Shown here: positions 1 through 5,801 of the stretch, one piece after another
Position numbering within the stretch: the stretch's first letter is position 1
How the letters are laid out: every line of letters starts with the position of its first letter
Assembly (NCBI GenBank): GCA_027318675.1
Contig: DAHVOT010000009.1
Location: 1-21,048, forward strand
DNA from: an archaeon
Lineage (GTDB): Archaea > Nanobdellota > Nanobdellia > Pacearchaeales > GW2011-AR1
Length of the DNA stretch: 21,048 bases
Direction of reading: 5' to 3'
Notes under the pieces: generated by a model
The model's input: the letters and a program-made list of their open reading frames with translations, nothing else
What the model was told of the DNA's origin: nothing
The model's database searches: none
Position numbers and translations under genes: made by a program

Positions 1-293
1 TTATCAAATTTAAGTTAGAGCCCCCTATTCTGCATGTTGCTTGTAGGGATTTAAAGAGAGCTACAGAGATCTTAGAAAAGGCAAAGTTTCTTGGTTTTAA
101 GAGAAGCAGTGTATTAACTTTTGATAGAAATATTGTTGTAGAAATAAACAGTAGTGAAAGATTTGAATTCCCTGTGATTAAAAACGATAAGATGCTTGTA
201 GATGATGAATTTTTAAAACTTGTTCTTGAGATGTCTAATTACAAGATGGAAAGAGGTTGGGAGAAGATTAAAAGATTAGAGAAAGCAATTTAA
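1..293 (+). CDS. taw3: Taw3/TYW3, wybutosine synthesis methyltransferase (3' part only)
   Basis: The gene enters from the left edge and ends at TAA 291-293; the visible frame starts at base 3 and gives 96 residues. The segment PPILHVACRDL, followed by a helix and LGFKRSSVL, then VDDEFLKLVLE and a final MERGWEKIKRLE, matches the C-terminal half of the TYW3/Taw3 family. In archaea and eukaryotes these proteins carry out the methylation step in making wybutosine derivatives at G37 of tRNA-Phe, using S-adenosylmethionine. The N-terminal half is outside the window, so completeness cannot be judged. The family call rests on remembered motif resemblance and is fairly firm. A TATA-like element for the next gene follows about 40 bases after the stop, so this gene probably ends its own transcript. 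Confidence 0.85.
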   Translation, partial: IKFKLEPPILHVACRDLKRATEILEKAKFLGFKRSSVLTFDRNIVVEINSSERFEFPVIKNDKMLVDDEFLKLVLEMSNYKMERGWEKIKRLEKAI

Positions 294-329
294 TTTATAT
301 TTTATAACAACTTTTAGACTGCAATAATC

Positions 330-338
330 TATAAAAAG
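330..338 (+). promoter_or_regulatory. TATA box of the gene at 359
   Basis: TATAAAAAG-like element centred about 25 bases before the ATG at 359. This spacing puts the transcript start on or next to the start codon, so the mRNA is probably leaderless. Confidence 0.6.
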
Positions 339-358
339 CAGATTTATCCTAATCTTTC

Positions 359-850
359 ATGGCAAATGGAAACTATTATGCTAAAAAATTATCTAAAGAA
401 GAAGTTATTTCTAATTTGAACAATTTTTTGGATATTATAAGAAACGATTATGCTTTTTTATGGGATGGTGATCAGAGTTTAATTTCTAAATACGGAAGAT
501 TTAATACAATGGAAGCAAGAATGAACTCTGCCAGTAGAAGAGATAAATTCCAGAAAATTATTCCTATTGATAACAATCTCCCTTGTTTTAATAATGATGG
601 ATTTGATTCTCTTGCGATTATTAATCATGGAGGAGATTTTAAATTCTATTTAGAGAAGCAAACCCCTAATTCTGTTCTTTATGAGGAAGGTAGTGAGGTT
701 TATAATGCATTGTCAAAGCAGTTTGATATACATTCTAGTTCGTGTATTAATTCTTGGGCAAGGAATATATATGAAAACTTAGAGATGATTCTTAATAAGG
801 ATTCTAATAAAAAACTTGAGAATTTAAAAGATAAACTTAAAATTAATTAA
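359..850 (+). CDS. hypothetical protein, 163 aa
   Basis: I do not recognise this family. It is a soluble-looking, mixed-charge protein with no signal peptide or membrane segment. The N-terminal part is helical and aromatic-rich (DYAFLWDGD near residues 30-38); the middle has a predicted strand-turn pattern (SLAIINHGGDFKFYLEK around 85-100); and a lysine-rich helix closes the protein. The ATG at 359 is chosen because a TATA-like element lies 25 bases upstream. The gene converges on the next one: its TAA at 848-850 overlaps the opposite stop codon, so the two genes end tail to tail with no spacer. Base composition is like the neighbours, so there is no sign of recent transfer. Confidence 0.8.
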   Translation: MANGNYYAKKLSKEEVISNLNNFLDIIRNDYAFLWDGDQSLISKYGRFNTMEARMNSASRRDKFQKIIPIDNNLPCFNNDGFDSLAIINHGGDFKFYLEKQTPNSVLYEEGSEVYNALSKQFDIHSSSCINSWARNIYENLEMILNKDSNKKLENLKDKLKIN

Positions 851-1266
851 TATTCTATCCTTTCTTTAATTAAATAAAATTGACATGGAAATATATTCCT
901 TTTGATGTTTAAATCTTTTTTATAAAGGTCTTTGATTACTTCCATTGTTGCGGGATTACCATAATCTATCCCTAAATATTGTGGGAGATCATTTTCTCTT
1001 CTTGAGAGCGTGAATTCTATCTCTGCTCCTCTTAAATAAGATTCTAAACATGTAGGGAGATTATTGAATTCCTTGAATTCTGCTGTTTCTTCTAAGAGTA
1101 TATTTTTATTGGATTTATTTTTTGTTATTATTGAAAAAGGTTTTCCCAACGGTTCTAAGTTTGTTAATATCTTGTTTATTCCTTCAATATTACCTTGATA
1201 ATATCTCCCTTTCTTTTTTATTGTTATAATCTTGATATTTGGAAGATAAATTATTTCACTTTGCAT
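847..1266 (-). CDS. hypothetical protein, possibly GyrI-like
   Basis: 139 residues, soluble, no membrane segment. The N-terminal pattern (PNIKIITIKKKGRYYQGNIE, residues 9-28, then a helix) and the general strand and helix order weakly resemble the GyrI-like small-molecule-binding fold found as a free domain in many prokaryotes. Expected conserved ligand-site residues cannot be confirmed by eye, so the function stays open. A TATA-like element at 1286-1296 sits 25 bases before the ATG, supporting this start and a leaderless mRNA. The gene is divergent from ftsZ across a 186-base AT-rich spacer and convergent with the gene at 359. Confidence 0.75.
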   Translation of the reverse strand: MQSEIIYLPNIKIITIKKKGRYYQGNIEGINKILTNLEPLGKPFSIITKNKSNKNILLEETAEFKEFNNLPTCLESYLRGAEIEFTLSRRENDLPQYLGIDYGNPATMEVIKDLYKKDLNIKRNIFPCQFYLIKERIEY

Positions 1267-1285
1267 GATTTTTTTGAGTTGTTTT

Positions 1286-1296
1286 AGTATTTAAGA
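1286..1296 (-). promoter_or_regulatory. TATA box of the gene ending at 847
   Basis: On the minus strand the element reads TTCTTAAATACT-like, centred about 25 bases before the ATG at 1266. It is the only TATA-like element at the right distance. Confidence 0.55.
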
Positions 1297-1371
1297 ATTT
1301 ATTTTATTGAAAATATAGTGTATTTTTTCTCATTTTATAGTAATATTATCTATTTTTTATTTCCATAATTC

Positions 1372-1380
1372 TTATAAATA
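1372..1380 (+). promoter_or_regulatory. ftsZ promoter TATA box
   Basis: TTATAAATA with an A-rich stretch just upstream that could serve as BRE. Archaeal start sites lie roughly 22-27 bases past the TATA centre, which here is about 1398-1403. That is the ATG of a short upstream ORF at 1400, not the ftsZ ATG at 1453, so ftsZ should have a leader of about 53 bases. Confidence 0.7.
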
Positions 1381-1399
1381 AACGATTTTTATTTTCTTT

Positions 1400-1462
1400 A
1401 TGAAAATCTGCTTAGTGGATTATAATATAGTTGAAAGGAGGACAAAAAAGAGATGGTTTTAG
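1400..1462 (+). CDS. 20-codon upstream ORF overlapping the ftsZ start
   Basis: ATG at 1400 opens a 20-codon frame closed by TAG at 1460-1462. Its ATG coincides with the transcript start predicted from the TATA box at 1372-1380, so it could be read as a leaderless ORF. It contains the ftsZ Shine-Dalgarno site (1437-1441) and overlaps the ftsZ start codon out of frame by 10 bases. Translating ribosomes would therefore pass over, and could unmask or block, the ftsZ start. The peptide is basic at its end (VERRTKKRWF). Whether it is translated is inference; it may be a chance ORF. Confidence 0.35.
   Translation: MKICLVDYNIVERRTKKRWF
1437..1441 (+). promoter_or_regulatory. strong Shine-Dalgarno site of ftsZ
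   Basis: GGAGG within GAAAGGAGG, 11 bases before the ATG at 1453. It fixes the ftsZ start. Only the gene at 8399-8593 has a comparably strong site in this window. Confidence 0.8.
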
Positions 1463-2535
1463 ATTTTGCAAAAGAAGCAATAGCAAACACTGCTACACAC
1501 AGTATTAACTTTGATGAGTTAAAAGCTGGAAAAGCTAACATAAAGGTTATTGGTTGTGGTGGTATGGGTAGTAACGCTGTAACTTGGCTTTTTAACAAAG
1601 GTATAAACGGTGCTACAATCTATGCTTGTAATACAGATGCTCTTCATCTAAGTGTAACTAAAGCTGATGAGAAAATCCTTATTGGTAAGGAATTAACTAG
1701 AGGCCTTGGTGCAGGTGGAAAACCAAAAATAGGTAGAGAAGCAGCTAAAGAAGCTTTGTCTGAACTTAAGAGAGCAGTAGGAAGTGCAGATATGGTTTTT
1801 GTATTAGCAGGTATGGGTGGTGGAACAGGAACAGGTTCAGCTCCAGTTATAGCTCAAATAGCTAAAGAATCAGGTGCAGTTGTTATAGGTGTTATAACAA
1901 TGCCTTTCGAATCTGAAAAAGCTAGAGTAGATAAAGCAGAGTTTGGATTGCAAGAATTAAGAGAAGTTACTGATACTTGTATAGTATTAGATAATAACAG
2001 ACTCGTTGATATCGCAGGTCAATTACCAATTGAGCAAGCATTTGCAGTTGCAAATGAACTTGTATCTACTATGATTAAGGGTATTGTTGAAACAATTACA
2101 TTGCCTTCATTAATCAACTTAGATTATGCTGATGTTTCAGCAATAATGAAGAATGGTGGAGTATCAGTTATTGGTATTGGTGAAAGCGACTCTCAGGACA
2201 AAGTTAATGAAGCAGTTAGGCAAGCCCTTACTCATCCTCTACTTGATGTGGATTACAGAGGTGCTAGCGGAGCATTGATTCATGTAACTTGTGGACCTGA
2301 CTTGAAATTAGAAGAGTTTGATCTTATCGGTAGAACAGTTTCAGAAAACTTAGGCCCAGAAGCTCAGGTTATTATTGGTGCTAGAATCAGCAAAGATTTT
2401 GCTGGTAGAGTTAGAGTTATTACAATAATGACTGGAGTCAAGTCTCCATACGTACTTGGAAAGGATATTGAAGATTCTTATGGTTCATCCCCTTCAAGAG
2501 AAGTTAGTGACTTGGGTATAGAGGTTTGGAGATAA
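1453..2535 (+). CDS. ftsZ: cell division GTPase FtsZ
   Basis: FtsZ, the tubulin-like GTPase that polymerises into the division ring. The 360 residues show IKVIGCGGMGSNAV (30-43), NTD at 60-62, GLGAGGKPKIG (84-94), the tubulin signature GGGTGTG (122-128) and the T7 loop NLDYADVSAI (222-231) with D224 and D227, which act on GTP of the neighbouring subunit. The C-terminal domain is complete and ends in a short tail, DLGIEVWR, of the kind used by archaeal FtsZ to bind partners. Length is normal. G+C and codon choice are a little higher and more uniform than in the surrounding genes, as expected for a highly expressed gene. Transcription probably starts near 1400; a strong SD precedes the start and a hairpin terminator follows. 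No other division gene (sepF, cdv) is visible nearby. Confidence 0.97.
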   Translation: MVLDFAKEAIANTATHSINFDELKAGKANIKVIGCGGMGSNAVTWLFNKGINGATIYACNTDALHLSVTKADEKILIGKELTRGLGAGGKPKIGREAAKEALSELKRAVGSADMVFVLAGMGGGTGTGSAPVIAQIAKESGAVVIGVITMPFESEKARVDKAEFGLQELREVTDTCIVLDNNRLVDIAGQLPIEQAFAVANELVSTMIKGIVETITLPSLINLDYADVSAIMKNGGVSVIGIGESDSQDKVNEAVRQALTHPLLDVDYRGASGALIHVTCGPDLKLEEFDLIGRTVSENLGPEAQVIIGARISKDFAGRVRVITIMTGVKSPYVLGKDIEDSYGSSPSREVSDLGIEVWR

Positions 2536-2574
2536 ACTTTGATTAATTTTTAATTTATTTTTTATTGTTTTTTG

Positions 2575-2592
2575 AGGGAGGTTTTCCTCCCT
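2575..2592 (+). terminator. hairpin terminator after ftsZ
   Basis: AGGGAGG, loop TTTT, CCTCCCT: a perfect 7-bp stem, flanked by T-rich sequence on both sides (T runs from 2598 onward). It lies 40 bases past the ftsZ stop. It is the strongest hairpin in an intergenic region of this AT-rich window. Confidence 0.6.
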
Positions 2593-2630
2593 TGAGAATT
2601 TTTTAATTTTTTTGAAATTTATTATAACAA

Positions 2631-2641
2631 TTATTATAAAG
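2631..2641 (+). promoter_or_regulatory. TATA box of the gene at 2662
   Basis: TTATTATAAAG centred 25 bases before the ATG at 2662. It decides the start: the in-frame GTG at 2641 lies inside the TATA region and would not be transcribed in full. Confidence 0.6.
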
Positions 2642-2661
2642 TGTATTTTCTATTAATATTA

Positions 2662-2964
2662 ATGGGAAAAAATACTCCTGAAAATTTGGCTAAGATTCTT
2701 GAACTTGATTCTTGTAAAGCAAGTATATGCGCAATAAAAGGAATAGATGTTATAGATAATGATAACTTTATTTTAGAAAAGAGAAATTTAATTATTGAAT
2801 ATATGCAATTAACAGGAGATAATTTAGGATTTATAAAAAGTATAAAGGGATGGATTACAGGAAAATTGAAATTAAACGGAAAGCAAATAGAAAATTATCA
2901 ACATGAATATGCAAAGGATATAGATAATTATAATTTAAGAAATTTTTATACAGATGTAGATTAA
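2662..2964 (+). CDS. hypothetical protein, 100 aa
   Basis: Family not recognised. The start is placed at ATG 2662 rather than the upstream in-frame GTG 2641, because the TATA box is centred 25 bases before 2662. The product is small, soluble and mostly helical (PENLAKILELDS near the N-terminus, RNLIIEYMQLTG in the middle), with two cysteines (CKASIC). It has no signal peptide. Its stop overlaps the stop of the convergent nitroreductase gene, with the TAA of each sharing the palindromic TTAA at 2961-2964. It follows the ftsZ terminator and so is a separate transcription unit. Confidence 0.7.
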   Translation: MGKNTPENLAKILELDSCKASICAIKGIDVIDNDNFILEKRNLIIEYMQLTGDNLGFIKSIKGWITGKLKLNGKQIENYQHEYAKDIDNYNLRNFYTDVD

Positions 2965-3515
2965 GCACTTATCTTAGGTTCTTCTTTCATCTTTTTGTTT
3001 CCGTATTTGTTGAAGTATAAAACAGCATCTAAATCAATGTATCTTTTTTCTTTTGGTTTTTCTAAAGGGTATCCTATTGGAAACATCGCTTCAACTTCTA
3101 TTTCTTTTGGAATGTTTAAGATATCTTTAACTTGTTCATCTATGAAATGTCCAACCCAGCATGTTGCTAATTTGCATTCTGTTAATCTTAAAAGAAAATT
3201 TTGTATTGCTGCTCCTGCCTGCTGTTTAAGGTAGTTTTTTCCACGGTCTCCATAAGCTGTTTCAGTTCTTCCAGGAGTTGTGCATACAACTACAACATAT
3301 TTTGTTTCAGCTATAAAATCCTGTTGTGCTGCTTCTGCAAGTTTTTGTATTTTTACTTCATCATCAACCAATATAAATTTCAAAGAAAAATTATTTCCAG
3401 CCATTGGAGCATATCTTGTTGAATCAATACACTCAATTATTTCTCTCCAATTTGGTTTAGAGGACTTGAATTTTCTTATACTTCTTCTTGCTTTGATTAA
3501 TCTTTCAACACCCAT
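2961..3515 (-). CDS. nitroreductase family FMN-dependent oxidoreductase
   Basis: 184 residues of the nitroreductase superfamily, cytoplasmic FMN enzymes that use NAD(P)H to reduce nitro compounds, quinones or other acceptors. The N-terminal RRSIRKFKSSKP (10-21) is the usual FMN-phosphate-binding start; APMAGNNFSLKFILV (36-50) is the next flavin-contact segment; and GAAIQNFLLRLTECKLATCWVG (101-122) is the conserved central helix and turn. FPIGYPLEKPKEK (145-157) is the typical C-terminal strand. The true substrate cannot be told from sequence. A TATA-like element at 3536-3547, 26 bases before the ATG, points to a monocistronic, leaderless mRNA. Confidence 0.92.
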   Translation of the reverse strand: MGVERLIKARRSIRKFKSSKPNWREIIECIDSTRYAPMAGNNFSLKFILVDDEVKIQKLAEAAQQDFIAETKYVVVVCTTPGRTETAYGDRGKNYLKQQAGAAIQNFLLRLTECKLATCWVGHFIDEQVKDILNIPKEIEVEAMFPIGYPLEKPKEKRYIDLDAVLYFNKYGNKKMKEEPKISA

Positions 3516-3535
3516 TAAATAATGTGGAAAATCAA

Positions 3536-3547
3536 TTATTTAAATTT
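3536..3547 (-). promoter_or_regulatory. TATA box of the nitroreductase gene
   Basis: AAATTTAAATAA on the minus strand, centred 26 bases before the ATG at 3515. Confidence 0.6.
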
Positions 3548-3626
3548 AAGGTTTTGTGTTTTTATTCTTTCAATATATACATTAATAATTAATAATGCTT
3601 AAAATAGGTTATATTTTAGAATTTGT

Positions 3627-3884
3627 ATGATACCTAAAACTCTACAACAAGTTTCTGTATCTTATAATTCAGATATTGAAAATATCCCCGGAGAATTAAT
3701 TAGGATTGCCAACAAATATAATTGTAAGGGTTTTCAGTCCAAAGGGACTCCAGATTTAAAAAATTTAGGAATACATATTTATGATTTTTCTTGGCCAATT
3801 CTTCAATCTGAAAATGCACTTAATTTTGCAAGAGAAGTTAATAATCTTGAAAATACGGTTGGAATAGATTTACAAGAATTTTAA
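3627..3884 (+). CDS. hypothetical protein, 85 aa
   Basis: Family not recognised. The product is a small soluble protein with no cysteine cluster or membrane segment; it contains one cysteine, in NKYNCKGF. The order looks like strand (QVSVSYNS), helix (PGELIRIANKYN), strand (LGIHIYDFS), helix (ENALNFAREVNN) and a short tail, which would suit a small alpha/beta fold. It converges on mnmA with a 10-base gap. The upstream AT-rich stretch 3581-3617 has several TATA-like elements but none at the ideal distance, so the promoter is uncertain. Confidence 0.65.
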   Translation: MIPKTLQQVSVSYNSDIENIPGELIRIANKYNCKGFQSKGTPDLKNLGIHIYDFSWPILQSENALNFAREVNNLENTVGIDLQEF

Positions 3885-3894
3885 TTTTATTTTC

Positions 3895-5040
3895 TTACTT
3901 AAAACTAATCTCTCCTCCTCCAATAACTTTATCTTTGTCATAAATTACTACGGCTTGTCCTTCACTTACTCCTGTTATCGATTCATTCAGGATTATTTGA
4001 AATTGTTTTGTTTTTTTGTTATAATTTAATATACTTGGGAGTAATTCTCCAACATGACGTATTCTTGAAAATATTTTTGTGGGATTTTTTTGAAAGGTCT
4101 TTTCTTTTTCTGAAATTAAATGTAAATCTTTTACAATAATTTCTTTTCTGAAATTTAAAGGATGATTTTCAGGAGCAGCAGTAATTGTGTTTGTTTTAAT
4201 ATCTTTTTTTGCAACGTACCATTTAGAAGGTTTTGTTTGATTATCTCCCCTATCTATTTCAAACCCATATCTTGGACCTAATCTTTGTCCTATAGTATAA
4301 TAATAGATTCCATCGTGTTCTCCAATAACTTTTCCATTTGGGTCAACAATTTTTCCTTTCTTTGGTTTTATTTTCTTTTGTAGGAATTTCTTGAGGTTAA
4401 CTTTTCCTACAAAACATATTCCTACAGTCCCTTTTTTATTATAATTTGGAAAATTGTTTTCTTTTGCAATTTCTCTTATTTGCTCTTTAGTATATTCTCC
4501 TATTGGAAATAGGCAATGAGAGAGCTCTTCTTGAGTTATTTTATACAAGAAATATGACTGATCTTTTGATTCGTCTTTTCCTCTTAAAAGCTCATATATT
4601 TCTTTTTTATCTTTGTTTTTGCTTTTTTTTACCCTAGCATAATGTCCTGTTGAAATTAAGTTTATTTTTCTTTTTTGTGCTTCTTTTAAAAGAAGAGGAA
4701 ATTTTATTTTTTGATTACAATCTATATCTGGATTTGGTGTAATTCCTTTTTTGTATTTTTCAAACATTTTGTTTATGACTTCTTTTTTATATTGTTTTTC
4801 AAAATCAAGAGTTATTAATGGAATATCTAACTGTGAAGCTATCTTTAATGCCATTTTTCTTTCAGTTCTCCAGGCACATCTTCCTGTTAGAGGGTCTTTG
4901 GTATCAGACCAATTTTTCATGAACGCTCCAATTACTTCATAACCTTGTTTTTTAAGAAGAAAAGCTGCAATACTTGAATCTACTCCTCCTGACATCGCTA
5001 ACAATACCTTTATTTTTTCATTGTTTGTTTTTATTTTCAT
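3895..5040 (-). CDS. mnmA: tRNA-specific 2-thiouridylase MnmA
   Basis: MnmA adds sulfur to C2 of the wobble uridine (U34) of tRNA-Lys, -Glu and -Gln, using ATP and a persulfide donor. The 381 residues show the PP-loop SGGVDSS (17-23), FMKNW (40-44), GITPNPDIDCNQKIKF (99-114) with catalytic Cys108, TGHYARV (131-137), KDESKDQSYFLY (155-166), GICFVGKVNLKKFL (207-220) with the second catalytic Cys209, YTIGQRLG (248-255) and the C-terminal beta-barrel ending in GGGEISF. Length is normal for a full enzyme. MnmA is a bacterial and organelle family, and most archaea use Ncs6/TtuA-type enzymes for thiolation, so an ancient transfer is likely. No cysteine desulfurase is visible in the window. Codon use does not differ from the neighbours. 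Confidence 0.95.
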   Translation of the reverse strand: MKIKTNNEKIKVLLAMSGGVDSSIAAFLLKKQGYEVIGAFMKNWSDTKDPLTGRCAWRTERKMALKIASQLDIPLITLDFEKQYKKEVINKMFEKYKKGITPNPDIDCNQKIKFPLLLKEAQKRKINLISTGHYARVKKSKNKDKKEIYELLRGKDESKDQSYFLYKITQEELSHCLFPIGEYTKEQIREIAKENNFPNYNKKGTVGICFVGKVNLKKFLQKKIKPKKGKIVDPNGKVIGEHDGIYYYTIGQRLGPRYGFEIDRGDNQTKPSKWYVAKKDIKTNTITAAPENHPLNFRKEIIVKDLHLISEKEKTFQKNPTKIFSRIRHVGELLPSILNYNKKTKQFQIILNESITGVSEGQAVVIYDKDKVIGGGEISFK

Positions 5041-5097
5041 TGTTTAATAATAAGATTATTGGTTAAAAATGTTAGTAAATTTTATTGAAAAATAAAG

Positions 5098-5171
5098 CGG
5101 CCCGGGCAGGACTCGAACCTGCGACTTCACGATTAACAGTCGTGCGCTCTAACCAACTGAGCTACCAGGCC
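5098..5171 (-). tRNA. tRNA-Asn (GTT)
   Basis: Reads on the minus strand as a complete cloverleaf of 74 bases: acceptor GGCCTGG/CCGGGCC (7 bp with one G-U), D arm GCTC/GAGC, anticodon stem CACGA/TCGTG around the loop CTGTTAA with anticodon GTT, variable loop AAGTC, T arm GCAGG-TTCGAGT-CCTGC and discriminator G. No intron, and CCA is not encoded. A TATA-like TTCTTAAGG at 5195-5205 lies about 28 bases upstream of the 5' end. Confidence 0.96.
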
Positions 5172-5228
5172 ATTTTTGGCTTTTTGAAAGCTAGCCTTAA
5201 GAATTGAAAATTAGAACCTTATTTAAAA

Positions 5229-5768
5229 TTATTGTTTCTTGATTTTACTGTTTTTTCTTATCTTCTTCTCTTCTTTTAGTCCCAGATCTTCTATTGGCTC
5301 TATTCTGTGTTTCTCAAGATATGCATAAACATTAGCATGTTTTGAACCTTTTATTAATAATTTACATGCTTCTTCTACATTTCTTATACATTCTGATTCT
5401 CCTATTATTCCCAACTTATTTCCAGAAAGCTCAATATAACAATTGCTAAGATTAGAAAGAGTTTTTAGAGCTTTTCCGTCTTTACCTATTACTCTTCCTC
5501 TTACTCTCTCAAAATCTTTTTGGTTAGTGCAATCTTTTATGTTTAATATTTCAAATAGAGATTCTTCTTTTTTTATTGAAAGAGCATCTGAAATAGGGAA
5601 TCCAAAATCTATTGCTTCAATTACTTTTTCTGCAAGATATTCGTCTTCAGGTTCTCCTGTAATTGATATTTCTTTTCCTGTTATATCTATTTTTACATTT
5701 AATTCTTTCTCAAGATTTAACTTGTTTTTTATTATCCTTATTATTTTTTCAGAGAGTATTTTTTTCAT
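5229..5768 (-). CDS. KH-domain RNA-binding protein, archaeal Dim2/Pno1-like
   Basis: 179 residues with two KH-like domains: a degenerate first one (about 5-55, no GXXG) and a second (85-140) whose RNA-gripping loop is GKDG at 95-98. The sequence GSKHANVYAYLEK (141-153) after KH2 is typical of archaeal Dim2p homologues, which bind near the 3' end of pre-16S rRNA in small-subunit maturation and have been linked to aIF2-alpha. A basic lysine-rich tail (165-179) may add RNA affinity. In many archaea this gene sits with aIF1A and the Rio1 kinase. Here aIF1A is on the same strand but separated by the cysteine-rich pilin-like gene, and Rio1 is absent from the window. A TATA-like element at 5788-5800 supports the start. 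Confidence 0.9.
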   Translation of the reverse strand: MKKILSEKIIRIIKNKLNLEKELNVKIDITGKEISITGEPEDEYLAEKVIEAIDFGFPISDALSIKKEESLFEILNIKDCTNQKDFERVRGRVIGKDGKALKTLSNLSNCYIELSGNKLGIIGESECIRNVEEACKLLIKGSKHANVYAYLEKHRIEPIEDLGLKEEKKIRKNSKIKKQ

Positions 5769-5787
5769 GTATTTTTATTAAGAGGTT

Positions 5788-5800
5788 TTTATTTATAAGA
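5788..5800 (-). promoter_or_regulatory. TATA box of the KH-protein gene
   Basis: TCTTATAAATAAA on the minus strand, centred 26 bases before the ATG at 5768. It lies between the KH gene and the end of the pilin-like gene, so the KH gene need not depend on read-through. Confidence 0.6.
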
Positions 5801-5801
5801 T

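Noticed and set aside
2641..2661. In-frame GTG start giving a 107-residue protein
   Set aside because: The GTG overlaps the TATA element; ATG 2662 has the leaderless spacing seen for the neighbours.
5179..5191. GCTTT/AAAGC mini-hairpin just upstream of tRNA-Asn
   Set aside because: Five base pairs in an AT-rich spacer is within chance and has no clear role.
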